Origin: Spiroplasma endosymbiont of Clivina fossor
GTDB taxonomy: Bacteria > Bacillota_I > Bacilli_A > Mycoplasmatales > Nriv7
Length of the DNA: 64,000 bases
Reading direction: 5' to 3'
Assembly: GCF_964031115.1 (NCBI RefSeq)
Contig: NZ_OZ035006.1
Coordinates: 434,001-498,000 of the forward strand
Positions 35,304-47,411 of this stretch are shown here, in pieces. Position numbers and translations under genes: made by a program. A model generated the notes under the pieces. It was not told where the DNA came from, searched no databases, and saw only the letters and a list, made by a program, of their open reading frames with translations. Position 1 is the first letter of the stretch. Each line of letters opens with the position of its first letter.

Positions 35304-35457
35304 TTTTTCATTGTGTAAAAATTTAATAATATGATAAAATGGTAATGAATAAAAATGACAATAACAAGAAAGGCGGGGTCGGTTTAGTAATTAAATAATA
35401 TAATTAGCTGATTGTTTTACTTCTTCAAAGCAATACCTAAGAAAACTAAACGCGACC
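35304..35457 (+). mobile_element. ISLre2-type terminal segment
   Basis: The ~150-bp non-coding end of the ISLre2-type element, ending in CTAAACGCGACC. It matches 61639-61787 and, in reverse, 32372-32500 and 47412-47560. It contains TTGTGT-17-TATGATAAAAT, a possible promoter. Confidence 0.75.
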
Positions 35458-35471
35458 AAATTAAAATAAAT

Positions 35472-36616
35472 TTTTAATTTTGTCGAAAACTCTTGATAAA
35501 ATAAAAAAAATCATCAACTTGATAATTTTAAAAGGCTTTTATGTAAAATTACTATTTTTACTTTAACTTTTTTATACATTAAAATATAATACCGCTGTTT
35601 GTTGGTTTGGAGTTAAACCCTTATGTTGGTATTTTCATTTTCAGAGATTTAAATAATTTTGAATATTAGTAAAACCTAAACCATGATAATGAATTAAGGC
35701 TTCTTTAAGACTAGATTGTAATTTACTGATTTTATTTAAGTTACGATAACTAGCTTCAGGATTAATTGTTGTTTTAGTTACACATAAAGTAGAATTTGTT
35801 TGTTTTGCTACTAAAAAATATAATTTTTGCATATCAGAAGTAATAATTGAATTTTCGTTAATTAATTCTTTGTTCATATTTTCAATAACTCATTGTTTTT
35901 GTAAACGTTTGGTGTTTGTGGATTTAACATAAATATTGTTATTATTATCAATTGCCATTTGAATACAGCATTTAGTATTAGTTGCGAATGGGTCAAGGTG
36001 AATTCTTCGTGGATCAGTTTTATATTTGAAATTTCCTTTATGGATTTCTTTAATGAATGTTTCATCGATTTGGATTTTACCAGATAATTTTTTAAATTTT
36101 AATTGGGTATTTTCTAATTGTTTTGATTTCATTAATTTTTGACGATTATATCAAGCAGTTTTTAATGTAGTTTTAATAAAACGAGAAATTGTTTTACTAG
36201 ATTGCCCCAGCAATGAAATTTGAATCAATAAATTTCATTGTTCATAATTTAAATGACTTCAATAAATAAAATGATTACGAAAAGCGTCAAAACTTGCACG
36301 GCAATTTTTACATAAATATTTTTGTTTTCCTTCTGAATTATGTCCATTTTTAACGCAATGGTAAGATTCACATTTAGGGCATTTAATACCGTGCGCTCTA
36401 AATTTTTGATCAATTTCATTTAAACGTTTTTGTTTTTTTATTAATTCTGCTTGTTGTTTGACTTTTTCATAAAATTCTAAAAATTGATCATCTGTTAAAG
36501 TATTTACTAGTTCTTGAATTATTTTTTCCATAATTATTATCCACCTCTATCATATTAAAATATACCTAAAATTAAGTATATTCAATAAATATCAAGAGTT
36601 TTCGACAAAATTAAAA
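35472..36616 (-). mobile_element. IS1595-type element, complete
   Basis: 1145 bp with a perfect 8-bp duplication AAATAAAT at 35464-35471 and 36617-36624. It lies 73 bp upstream of the ABC transporter operon. Confidence 0.95.
35572..36531 (-). CDS. IS1595-type transposase
   Basis: Intact 319-aa copy as at 5029-5988 (variant FRAHGIKCPKC). With undamaged ends and duplication it is a candidate active copy. Confidence 0.87.
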
Positions 36617-36649
36617 AAATAAATCCTTTTAAAAATTAGTGTTTTCTAA

Positions 36650-36655
36650 TATAAT
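36650..36655 (+). promoter_or_regulatory. Putative -10 of ABC operon
   Basis: TATAAT about 35 bp before the ATPase start. No convincing -35 is visible; that position lies at the edge of the IS1595 duplication, so the insertion may have altered the promoter. Confidence 0.4.
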
Positions 36656-36689
36656 TGCTTATGGAAATTAATATTTCAGGGAGTTTTAA

Positions 36690-38612
36690 ATGGGTGTTAT
36701 TTTAAAAAATATTAGTATTGATTATGGTGAAACATTAGCGGTCAATAATTTTAATATGCATGTGAAAACAGGACAATTAGTTACTTTGTTAGGACCGTCT
36801 GGTTGTGGAAAATCAACAACGCTTTATGCGATTGCGGGATTATTGCAAGTTAGTCAGGGACAAATTATTTTTAATGGCAAAGATGTAACCAAACGGTCAC
36901 CACAAAATCGTAATATTGGTTTAATATTCCAAAATTATGCTTTATATCCGCATTTAAATGTTTTTAAAAATATTGCTTTGCCTTTATATCAAGATAAAAA
37001 ATTTAAACGCACTGTTAGCAACAGTAATACTAATATTCGGTTATTAATTAAAGATTTGCAAGATAGTGGTTTAAATGTTACAAAACAAGAATTTAAAGAT
37101 CAGATTGCAATATTACTTTCGGAGTATTTAGAAACTTATGATAAGTTAGTTAATGAAATGATTGTTAATTATTTAGCAGATATTTTTAAATTTCATAAGC
37201 GTGAAGCAGCAATAATTTATAATGAAAAGCATTTAGAAACATTTCGTAATCGGATTCATAGTCAGTGATATGACCAGTCAAGATTAGCGGTTCATATTAA
37301 ATATTGTGATTTTTTAAATTTAATTTATCGTAATATTTCACAGTTAAAAATAACTATTAATAATAATTTAAGTAGTTTTAAAGCAACAAATAAGAATTTT
37401 AAAACTCGGGAAATTGATTTTGCAATTAATAAGTTTTTACTGCAAATGAAATATAATTATTTAAATCCTGCTAAAAGTAAGTTAAATGCTTTAAAAATGG
37501 TAATGAAAGATCATCAAAAATCATATAATGAATTAGTTAAAAATTTTAAACAACAAAAAAAAAAAGATGATGCTTTACAATATAGTTTGAGTCATAGTAA
37601 GTATGTGAGTTTTTTTAAGAAACATCGCCAATTATGAGATAAAGAAGAGCAAAAGGGACTTGATAAGTATCAAAAGAAAATTGGTAATAATTTATTAACA
37701 GCTTATGATGAGATGTTAATAAAGTTAACAGCAATTGTTAATGAATATTATCAGTTGTCACCCGCATTAATAACAATGAAAACTGCTGAGCAGTTAAATA
37801 CTGAATTACAAGCATTAAAGCAACAATTAACTTCATTTAGAAAAGAAGTTAATAAGAGTGTTAATCTTGTTGCTCAGCAAGTAGAAATTACTAATCAATT
37901 AAAGAAACGACCTGCTAATTTATCTGGTGGTCAACAGCAAAGAGTAGCAATTGCAAGAGCCATTGTTAAAGCTCCAGATATTTTATTGTTAGATGAACCG
38001 TTATCTAATTTAGATGCCAAGTTACGAGTAACAACAAGAGAGTGAATTCGGCGTTTTCAACAAAAATCACAAATGACAGCAATTTTTGTAACTCATGATC
38101 AAGAAGAAGCAATGTCAATATCTGATTATATTTATATTATGAAACAAGGGGTATTACAACAAGTCGGAACACCACATGAAGTTTATAATCAACCAGTTAA
38201 TAAATTTGTTGCACAATTTATTGGTAATCCGGCAATGAACTTTTTTAATGGCGTAATTGATAAGCAACATAATATTTGAATTGATGAAATTAAGATTGGT
38301 AAAGCCCTAAAAGCTAAACCTGGTTATATTACTATTGGGATTCGTCCTGAAGATTTAAAATTAAATAGTGATGCCTTAAATACTAAATTTGTTAATAAAG
38401 AACCTTTAATTGGTGAAATTTCTTTGTTTGAAGAATTAGGTCGGAGTGCCTTTGTAACTATTAAGATTAGAAATAATGAATATGTTAAAGCAGTTTATGA
38501 TATGGATGAAGATAAGTTTTATGAAAATGGTGAAAAGGTAAAAATTAATTTTGTTAAAAAGACGATTTTTTTATTTGATCCAGAAACTGAATTAACAGTG
38601 GAGGTTATTTAA
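36690..38612 (+). CDS. MalK/UgpC-type ABC ATPase with large internal insertion
   Basis: ATP-hydrolysing subunit of a carbohydrate/polyol importer; 640 aa against ~360-370 for typical MalK/UgpC. Walker A GPSGCGKS is at ~36-43 and the Q-loop ([12 protein letters not shown]) at ~90. Then comes ~275 residues of Lys-rich helical sequence (about 110-405), followed by the signature LSGGQQQR (~411), Walker [16 protein letters not shown] (~431) and the H-loop THDQEEAMS. The C-terminal regulatory fold ends with FEELGRSAF and [11 protein letters not shown]. Mycoplasma homologues such as MG187 are, from memory, also enlarged. SD: AGGGAG. The stop overlaps the next start (TAATG). Confidence 0.92.
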
Positions 38613-39580
38613 TGACTAGTAAAAAACCGATTAAAAAATCTTTACAAACAAAATATTCTCAAAATTTTTTTAATTATTTAAAACGATATTACAAAAAACC
38701 TAATAATGCTCAAAAAAGCGATAGTACTCTTATTTCATTAATTTGGTTAACACCAGCATTAGCATTATTAGGAATATTTATGTTTTATGCCATTTTTATT
38801 GTTGCTAGAACAGCTGTTAATGGTGGACCAGAAGTTGCTTTTAAATTTTCATGAAAGCATTTTGAATTAGTATGAAAAAATCGTGAATTTCAAATCGCTT
38901 TAAAAAATTCTTTAATTTATTCAACAGTAGTTGTATCGTTATCATTAATTATTTCATTAATAGTTGCTAAGTCATTAACTAGCATTATGTCAAAATGAAT
39001 TTTTAATTTTTTGCAAGGTATTTTCTTTTTGCCATATGTTACTAGTGCGATAGCTGTTGCTATGACTTTTGCTTTTATTTTTAGTCCTGAAGGAGTAATG
39101 AATACTTTATTTGCACTTTTTGGTTTGGAAAAACGACCTTGATTAAATGATGCTAATTATACGATTTGAGTTTTAATTATTTATGGAATATGAAAATCAT
39201 TACCTTTTAATATTATTATGTTAACAACGGCGTTATTAAAAATAAATAATCAATATTATCAAGCTGCTGCTATTGATGGGATGCGTAAAAGTAAACAGTT
39301 ATTTAAAGTAACAGTACCTTTAGTTATTCCGATGTTAATTTACTTATTTACTATTGGATTAATTGATTCTTTTAAAATATTTCCTTTAGGATTATATGCT
39401 AATTATATTCAAGCATCTACTTATCAGATTCAAACAGTTGTTTTTTGAATTTTTCAACGCCGAATGAATGCTAATTACAATGAAGCTGCGGCAGCTTCAA
39501 TAATCTTAATGATAATTATTTTATTAATTACAATTGTAACGCGAATTATTAGTAAACAATTATCAAGAAAATATAGTTAG
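38612..39580 (+). CDS. ABC sugar/polyol permease, UgpA/MalF type
   Basis: 322-aa inner subunit of the transport channel. A cytoplasmic Lys-rich start is followed by six predicted membrane segments, beginning with LIWLTPALALLGIFMFYAIF. The EAA loop that docks on the ATPase is visible (YYQAAAIDGMRKSKQLFKVTVPLVIP). The start overlaps the ATPase stop by one base, so the two are translationally coupled. Confidence 0.92.
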
Positions 39581-39592
39581 GAGATTTTATTG

Positions 39593-40603
39593 ATGAATAA
39601 TTTTGGCAAAAAAATTAATGAATTGGTAAAGATGCGTTGCAATAAAATTGGTTTATGATTTAAAACTTGAGTCAGTCGTCAAACTGTTGTGCGTAAAATC
39701 AATTTTACACAACAAATGGCGGGAAATAAAGGTTGAGAAAAATGAATTAGCATTGCAATTCGGTTCTTATTTTTATTAGTTATGGCTATTATTGTTGTTT
39801 TTCCATTTTACTGAATGATTATTACTTCATTTAAAACTGATGCTGATTTAGATCCAACAAAACCACAAGGATTATGACCTGAAATTTGAACTTTTAAGTG
39901 GTATACATATCTTTTAGAAAATTCACAAATTAATGTTGGCAAGTATTTATTTAATTCGTTTTTAGTAGCATTTCTTTCCACAATATTGAAATTATTTATT
40001 TGTGCTTTAGCGGGATTTGCTTTAGCACATTATCGGACAAAGTTTCGCGAAGCAATATTTATTTTGTTGTTATCAACATTAATGATTCCTGGAGAAGCGA
40101 TTATGATTGGGCAGTATTTGCTAATGTTACGGATTGTATGAGATAATACCTTAGAAGCATTAGTAATTCCATTTATTGCTTCGGCTTTTACAATTTTTAT
40201 GTTACGCCAAGCATTTGAAGAGATTCCGAAATCAATTGTTAGTGCTAGTAAGGTTGATGGGTTATCAACTTTTAAATTTTTTTGAAAAGTAGCGTTGCCA
40301 TTAGTTCAACCAGTATTATGAACAGCGGGATTAATATCTTTTATTGCTAGTTGGAATGCAGTATTATGACCAGTAACAGTTTTAGATACTGATTCAAAAT
40401 GAGTAACTTTACCAATGTTATTATGAGAATTAATTCAAGTAACAGAACCAGGACCTAATAATCCAAGTACGCTAAGAGATCCACAACATTTAAAAATGGC
40501 ATCTGCTGTTATTTCTATTTTGCCAATGATTGTTTTATATTTACTTACTAAGAAACGCATTATTAATAGTATTACAAAAGATAGTAGTGGAACTAAGGGC
40601 TAG
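39593..40603 (+). CDS. ABC sugar/polyol permease, UgpE/MalG type
   Basis: 336 aa. Membrane segments begin at ISIAIRFLFLLVMAIIVVFP. Family landmarks: FPFYWMIITSFKTDADL, the EAA loop SIVSASKVDGLSTFKFFWKVALPLVQP and SFIASWNAVLWPVTVL. Twelve bases after the UgpA-like gene, with TTAGGAGATTTTATTG as ribosome site. Confidence 0.92.
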
Positions 40604-40629
40604 GATTTATTAGGAAGGAATAACAATTA

Positions 40630-42279
40630 ATGAAAAAAATTAAGGTAATGTTAACAGCAACAATTTGATTAGGTGCGATTTTAACAACTTTTGCTTGTAG
40701 TCATTCCGAACGAAATGTCATTATGACAACTTATTTTAAAAAAGGTCAATTTCAATGAAATGCTTTAGAAAAGGTTATTAATAATTTTAATGCTGTTAAT
40801 GTTAATAACGCGGAATTTGATCATCGCAAAATAATATTAAAATTTGTTCAAAATAATGGTGTTGAAAAGGAAGTTAATGCAGGTTATTATGGTGTGAGAA
40901 AGTTACCTAATTTGTTTACTAGTTATGCTGATGAGGTTGTTAAATACTCTAAAACTTTACAAGAACAGTTAGTTGATGTTAAGATTCCCGATCTTAGTCC
41001 TTGTATTGATAAACCAAGCATTATTGATTCTTATTGACAAGAAACAATGTATAAGGGTAAACAATATACAGTTCCGATTGGCAAGTCATTAGATTTAATG
41101 TTTATTAATAAGAAATTATTGTTAGAAGTATTTGCTAAAATTGATGGTTTAACCCCGCAAGCAAATTTGTTATTACCACTTGGCGATAATTTAAGTAATT
41201 ATCAAGGAATGAATGGACAATGAAAAGTTAATAAAAGTATTGATTGAAGTAAATTTCAAGCTCAACTTAGTGTTTTAAAACAATGAAATTCTCTGGAAAC
41301 AATGAAAGCGGGAATTATTACTTGAAGTAGTTATCTTAGTTTAGTGCAAGTAACTAGTCACTTATTAAAAAATTTAGCTAATTTAAAAAATCTTAATGAA
41401 GTGTATGCAGTCGCGATGGATGATTTGCCTAATGGATTATATGCGCAATATGCTAATAATCAGGCATTAAATTCTGAAACAAAATCTAATGAATTTCTTT
41501 ATCGTGAAAATAGTCGTGGTGAATTTGTTTTAAACTTAAAAGGAAAATCTTTTGAAATATTGCAGAAATATTTAAGTGGTCTTCAAGAGTTAAAAGATTT
41601 AGCTAATCGCACGTCTAATGATATTAAGCGTAATAGAGGATTGCATGTTAAAGTACCAACAGCAACATCACCACAGGGGACATTTGCTAGTACTTTGTTT
41701 AATCAATCTAAAGCTTTAGTTGGTATTGGTTCAACATCAGGAATTCAGTTTTTGTTGCAGAAAAAGCGACTTAAACCTGAGGATATTTGAGCATTACCGT
41801 TACCATTTTCTACTGGTGGTAAGTATGCTATTCAACAAGGTCCAGGAATTGCCATGTTTAAAATGAATGATCCGATTAAAGATAAAATTTCCGAAGCATT
41901 TATTAAATATGTAACATCACAAGAAGCTAATGAAGTTTATGCTTTTGAATCGGGATATTTGCCGATTAATAAAGCTTCTTATGAAACTGGTTTTTCTTAT
42001 GGTCAAAAATTACATGATGCTCCATCAGAATCTTATTTACAGGGTATTGCGCAAGTATGAGAATTGATGAATGCTAAGCAAATAACAACCGCCTCGCCAC
42101 CATTAACGCAATGAGGTGCAATATTTCGTCAAACGGTATTAAAATCATTAAATATTTTTTATCAAGATTTATTCAATGCATCATATTCTGGAAGACCATT
42201 AACGAAGGTAGAATTTTTAAATATTCTTAAAAGGCAAACTAAAGATGATGGGATTAATGAATTTATTATTGAACAATAA
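40630..42279 (+). CDS. Substrate-binding lipoprotein of the ABC importer
   Basis: 549 aa. Signal and lipobox (GAILTTFACSHS) anchor it outside the membrane, where it would deliver substrate to the two permeases. The body has extracellular solute-binding features (YKGKQYTVPIGKSLDLMFINKKLL; GKYAIQQGPGIAMFK; SQEANEVYAFESGYLPINK). Unusually long, and last in the operon. Substrate cannot be read from the sequence; sugar or glycerol phosphate are the usual choices for this group. SD: AGGAAGGAATAACA. Confidence 0.88.
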
Positions 42280-42343
42280 GGTTTTAGATATTTTTTTTAA
42301 ATTGAAATATAGTAAAACATCATTCTATTAAATTTCTGTATGC

Positions 42344-42349
42344 TATAAT
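42344..42349 (+). promoter_or_regulatory. Extended -10 promoter
   Basis: TATGC followed by TATAAT, about 100 bp before the secreted coiled-coil gene. No clear -35. The GGGGGG at ~42358 may be a ribosome site for a lost leader ORF. Confidence 0.45.
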
Positions 42350-42450
42350 AAAATTAAGGGGGGTTATAAGCTTAAACTATTTATTATTTTATATTAATCT
42401 AGTATTTTATTAAGTTAGTAATTAATAAAAATATATACGGATGGTAAAAA

Positions 42451-43420
42451 ATGAACAATTCAAAACAAGGATTAGTAGCTTTATTAGCAGCAATATCAAT
42501 TTCAATAACACCAGCGTTAAATATTAGTAATATTACTAATAAGTTAGTAAATAAAAATTATGCAAATGATAGTGAACGCGATAAAAGGCAAATTCAATTG
42601 TATTCAGGAATGATTGCAAAGAATATTCAAACCCAATTAACGATTATGAAAAATGAAAAAAATATTGTTGCTGAAAGAATTGTTAAATATAATCTTGTTG
42701 CTAAAACAATTAAAATTCTTGAAGATAAGATTAAAAAACATTTGAATGGGGTTGCAAAGGAAGATATTGAATTTATTAAAGAACAAATTGATAAATTAAA
42801 TACTGCTAATGAAGCATTAGAATTGCTCCAACTTGAATTTAGTGATTTTGCTATTAATTTTACGCATGTTGATTATTGAAGAATTTATTCGCGACTTAGT
42901 CAAGACATTGAATCTCGTAATGTATGAATTAAACACTTGCAAAATCAATATGTTGATTCTAATAATAATTTAAGTGATGTGCAAAATGCCATCATTAGAA
43001 TTAAAATTATTAAAAATCAAATTACAGTATAGAATAACTATTCTAATTCGCTAATTTCTATTCAAGATAAAATTATTGCTATAAAACTTCAAGAAGTAGA
43101 TGCAGATATTTATGCTCTGAATCAAAAAATTTCTTTGCAACTTTGCTGACCGTGAGGATACTATTAGGGTTTTAATAGACAGTCAAATAGTAATAGCAGC
43201 GCAGAGATGATTGCCCAAGCGTTAATGAATTGAACAACTTGATATTTTAAATGGTCAAATTGAGGCATTAGGAGTTGTAAAAGAGAAAATTTTAGAAACT
43301 AAAAATGAAACAGAAAAATTTGAAAAAGTAAAAAACTTACTTATTGAAATTGATGAAATTATTGATAAAAAACAAACAAATCAACAAGATTTTTTAAATA
43401 AAACAATTAATGACAAATAA
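42451..43420 (+). pseudogene. Secreted coiled-coil protein, decaying
   Basis: An open frame of 193 aa (to TAG at 43030) starts with a signal-like segment (LVALLAAISISITPALNIS) and continues as charged helix (MIAKNIQTQLTIMKNEKNIVAERI). After the TAG the frame continues sensibly (LISIQDKIIAIKLQEVDADI), then needs shifts near 43140 and 43220 to read LDILNGQIEALGVVKEKI and EIDEIIDKKQTNQQDFLNK up to TAA at 43418. So a longer (~320 aa) coiled-coil protein has lost its C-terminal half; the 193-aa product may still be made. No family recognised. Confidence 0.6.
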
Positions 43421-43445
43421 TGTCATTAAATTAATACTTATTAAA

Positions 43446-43542
43446 ATGAAAGGTCTATTTAAAATGATAAAAATCTTTGAGTGTTTTTGTGCTCTAACTA
43501 ATTGCTTTTTCAGTTAGTTCTAAAATAACTAATATTATTATC
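43446..43542 (+). pseudogene. Start of a secreted-protein gene cut by IS256
   Basis: An ATG pair followed, with one frame change, by a hydrophobic signal-like stretch (VFVLLTIAFSVSSKITNII) before the IS256 terminus at 43543. Too short to classify. Confidence 0.3.
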
Positions 43543-43941
43543 GGGACTGTACAATTAACTGTGTCTCTAAGTAATTAACTTAAATTCACTCTGTCCTCAA
43601 ATTTTATCATTAAATGTGAAATTGCATTACCCCAACCCCAATTTTGAATTGGCATCGTTCATTTCTTAACCATATTTTGAAATGCTAAATAAAATATTTT
43701 AAAAACTGATGCGTCATTAGGAAAAATCTTTTTATTCTTAATGACTTTTCTTAGTTGACTATTAACAGATTCAATCGCATTAGTTATGTAAATAATCCTT
43801 CTAAATTCTTGAGGATATTCAAGAAAAATTATTAAATTATTTTTTTAATTTTGTCGAAAACTCTTGATAAAATAAAAAAATCATCAACTTGATAATTTTA
43901 AAAGGCTTTTATGTAAAATTACTATTTTTACTTTAACTTTT

Positions 43942-44901
43942 TTATACATTAAAATATAATATCGCTGTTTGTTGGTTTGGAGTTAAACCCTTATGTTGGT
44001 ATTTTCATTTTCAGAGATTTAAATAATTTTGAATATTAGTAAAACCTAAACCATGATAATGAATTAAGGCTTCTTTAAGACTAGATTGTAATTTACTGAT
44101 TTTATTTAAGTTACGATAACTAGCTTCAGGATTAATTGTTGTTTTAGTTACACATAAAGTAGAATTTGTTTGTTTTGCTACTAAAAAATATAATTTTTGC
44201 ATATCAGAAGTAATAATTGAATTTTCGTTAATTAATTCTTTGTTCATATTTTCAATAACTCATTGTTTTTGTAAACGTTTGGTGTTTGTGGATTTAACAT
44301 AAATATTGTTATTATTATCAATTGCCATTTGAATACAGCATTTAGTATTAGTTGCGAATGGGTCAAGGTGAATTCTTCGTGGATCAGTTTTATATTTGAA
44401 ATTTCCTTTATGGATTTCTTTAATAAATGTTTCATCGATTTGGATTTTACCAGATAATTTTTTAAATTTTAATTGGGTATTTTCTAATTGTTTTGATTTC
44501 ATTAATTTTTGACGATTATATCAAGCAGTTTTTAATGTAGTTTTAATAAAACGAGAAATTGTTTTACTAGATTGCCCCAGCAATGAAATTTGAATCAATA
44601 AATTTCATTGTTCATAATTTAAATGACTTCAATAAATAAAATGATTACGAAAAGCGTCAAAACTTGCACGGCAATTTTTACATAAATATTTTTGTTTTCC
44701 TTCTGAATTATGTCCATTTTTAACGCAATGGTAAGATTCACATTTAGGGCATTTAATACCTTGCGCTCTAAATTTTTGATCAATTTCATTTAAACGTTTT
44801 TGTTTTTTTATTAATTCTGCTTGTTGTTTGACTTTTTCATAAAATTCTAAAAATTGATCATCTGTTAAAGTATTTACTAGTTCTTGAATTATTTTTTCCA
44901 T
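43942..44901 (-). CDS. IS1595-type transposase
   Basis: Intact 319-aa copy as at 5029-5988. The IS5 insertion 56 bp upstream of its start probably separates it from its own promoter. Confidence 0.85.
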
Positions 44902-44957
44902 AATTATTATCCACCTCTATCATATTAAAAATATACCTAAAATTAAGTATATTCAAT

Positions 44958-46026
44958 AGACTTCTTGCAAAATTAATTTAAAATATAATTGAATTGTTGT
45001 TTTTAAATAAAAAGGTGGAATTTAAATGAAATTTAAAAAAAATAATCAAATAAGTGATAAAAATTTTTTAAGATTAACTGGTATTAAACATACTACTTTT
45101 AATAAAATGCTAGAAATTTTAAAAATAGAAGAATTAAAAAAGAGATTTCGTCGCGGAAGAACCAATAAATTATCATTAGAAAATCGTATTTTAATGACTT
45201 TAGAATATTGAAGAGAATATAGAACTTATTTTCATATTGCAAAAAGTTATGATATTAGTGAAAGTAGTTGTTATAGAAATATCAAATGAATTGAAGACAC
45301 TTTAATAAAACACCCTAATTTTCAACAACTTACTGGTCAAAAATCACTATTAAAAGATTATTTCAAAGATAAGACTGTTATAATTGATGTAACTGAAAGC
45401 CAAATCCAACGCCCAAAAAAAGACAAAAACAGCACTACTCAGGAAAAAAGAAAAAACACACAATAAAAACACAAGTTATAATTGAAAAAGATAGTAAAAA
45501 AATTATTAGTTCTGATTTTTCTTATGGTAAAAACCATGACTTTAAAATTTTAAAAGATTCAAAAATTAAATTTTTACCAGAAACAACTGTTTTAGTGGAT
45601 TTAGGTTATCAAGGCATACAAAAAATTAATCATAATGTTTTAATTCCTAAAAGAAAATCAAAGAAAAACCCTTTAAATAAAGAAGAAAAGCAAAATAATG
45701 AGCGAATTTCAAAAATGAGAATTGTTATTGAAAATGTTTTTGCTATACTTAAAAAATTTAAAATTATTAGTGAAAAATATCGAAATCGTAGAAAAAGATT
45801 TGCTTTAAGATTTAATTTAATAGCTTCAATTTATAATTTACAACTATTAGTTTAAATATATTTGATAATTTAAAATTTCAGTCTTTTTTTATTGTAAATA
45901 ATAATTTTTATTATGTTTTAATGACAAAATATTTGTAAAAATAATCTAAAAATTATTTTAATAACACTTTTATATTTATTTTAAATTTAAAAATTATAAT
46001 TATCATATTAATTTTGCAAGAAGTCT
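44958..46026 (+). mobile_element. IS5-family element, complete, inside IS1595
   Basis: 1069 bp (one extra A before the ribosome site), with AAT duplicated at 44955-44957 and 46027-46029. This insertion proves a 3-bp duplication, because the uninterrupted IS1595 sequence is known from other copies. Confidence 0.95.
45026..45855 (+). CDS. IS5-family transposase (frameshifted pair)
   Basis: As at 2937-3766. Spacing between ribosome site and ATG is unchanged despite the extra upstream A. Confidence 0.85.
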
Positions 46027-47012
46027 AATAAATATCAAGAGTTTTCGACAAAATTAAAAAATTATTTCAGTTATTTTTTCATGATTTAGTAATTTGTGGA
46101 TACTTTTTATTTCATTTTTCTGAAAAATGATCTAAAGCAACTAGCGCTATTTCTTCATTAATTGCTGTATAAATTGATTTTAAATCATTAGCTACAAGTT
46201 TGCGTTCTTTGTAAGGGACAAATTTTAAACTATTACGAATTTGATGAACGATGCATAATTGGTGCTGTGTTTTTGGGAACACAGCTTCTATTGCATCAGA
46301 CATTCCAGTTAAATTATCCCTACAAGCAACAAGAATATCTTGTAAGCCACGATTTTTCATTTCCGTAAGATTATTAAGTCAAAATTTGGCTCCCTCATTC
46401 TCGCTAATTCACATTCCTAAAATATCTTTTAAACCATCTAAATTAATTCCTAAGGCAAGATAAACTGCTTTATTTATTATTCGTTTATCTTGCTTTACTT
46501 TAACAACAATACAATCAAAATAAACAATCGGATAAATCTTCTCTAAAGGTTTAGTTTGTCACATTTTAACTTCTTCAATAACATCATCAGTTATTTGACT
46601 AATTAAACTTTCTGAAATTTCTGCTCCGTGATAGAATTCTTGCAATTGTGCTTTGATATCAGAAATTGTCATTCCTCTTGCATATAAAGAAATTACTTTT
46701 TGATCAAAGTTATCAAATCTTCTTTGTCTTTTCGGAATAATTACTGGTTCAAAAGTACTATTTCGATCTCTTGGTACATCAATTGCGATTGAACCATTTT
46801 TAGTAATAATGGTTTTTTGTGTGTTGCCATTTCTTTTATTATGATTCTCATCAGTTTCAAGATGATCTTTAATTTCCGTATTTAACATTCGTTCAGTTAA
46901 TTTTTTGGTAAATTCCTGAAAAATAGTATTGCCTTTAAATAAATCTTGTGGATTATCAATATTTTCTAAAAAATAATCAACAACTTTATCAATTGCATCA
47001 GGTTCTTTTTTC

Positions 47013-47146
47013 TTTAATTTTATAGATAAGTATTGATATTTCAATAAAACCTTGATTTTGCTGGGTTTTTAGTAAAACCGTGTTTTTACAAATCCCTATA
47101 TTTAATAAGGGTTTTTTACCCTGTCAATACTTATCTTTAAAATTAG
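47013..47146. mobile_element. 134-bp MITE related to the divergent IS1595 element
   Basis: Inverted ends TTTAATTTTATAGATAAGTA and its imperfect complement (TACTTATCTTTAAAATTAGA), the terminus of the element at 9197. The interior is non-coding, with a strong hairpin (AAATCCCTATATTTAATAAGGGTTT) and T-runs. It lies between two IS256 pieces in opposite orientation; no 8-bp duplication is visible. Confidence 0.75.
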
Positions 47147-47299
47147 AAAAATATTTTATTTAGCATTTCAAAATATGGTTAAGAAATGAACGATGCCAAT
47201 TCAAAATTGGGGTAGTGCAATTTCACATTTAATGATAAAATTTGAGGACAGAGTGAATTTAAGTTAATTACTTAGAGACACAGTTAATTGTACAGTCCC
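47147..47299 (+). mobile_element. IS256-family 3' end
   Basis: The last ~45 codons of the transposase and the right terminus. With the reverse copy to its left it makes a head-to-head IS256 pair around the MITE. Confidence 0.88.
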
Positions 47300-47411
47300 C
47301 AATTTTTTTTACTACTTAATAAATATTGTAATATAGTTTTTAAGAAAATTTCTTTTTTTGAATAATATTATATCAAAGTTTATAATTGATTAATAAACAA
47401 AATAGAGATTA

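Larger units (their letters stand above)
43843..46059 (-). mobile_element. IS1595-type element carrying an IS5 insertion
   Basis: Perfect 8-bp duplication AATTATTT at 43835-43842 and 46060-46067. The IS5 sits near its 5' tip, outside the transposase gene. Confidence 0.95.
43543..47012 (-). mobile_element. IS256-family element, host of nested insertions
   Basis: 3' part 43543-43842 and 5' part 46068-47012. Between them lie an IS1595-type element and, inside that, an IS5-type element: three families nested in order IS256, then IS1595, then IS5. The 5' end is replaced by a MITE, which provides an alternative start (MKYQYLSIKL) joined in frame to KKEPDAID. Confidence 0.92.
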
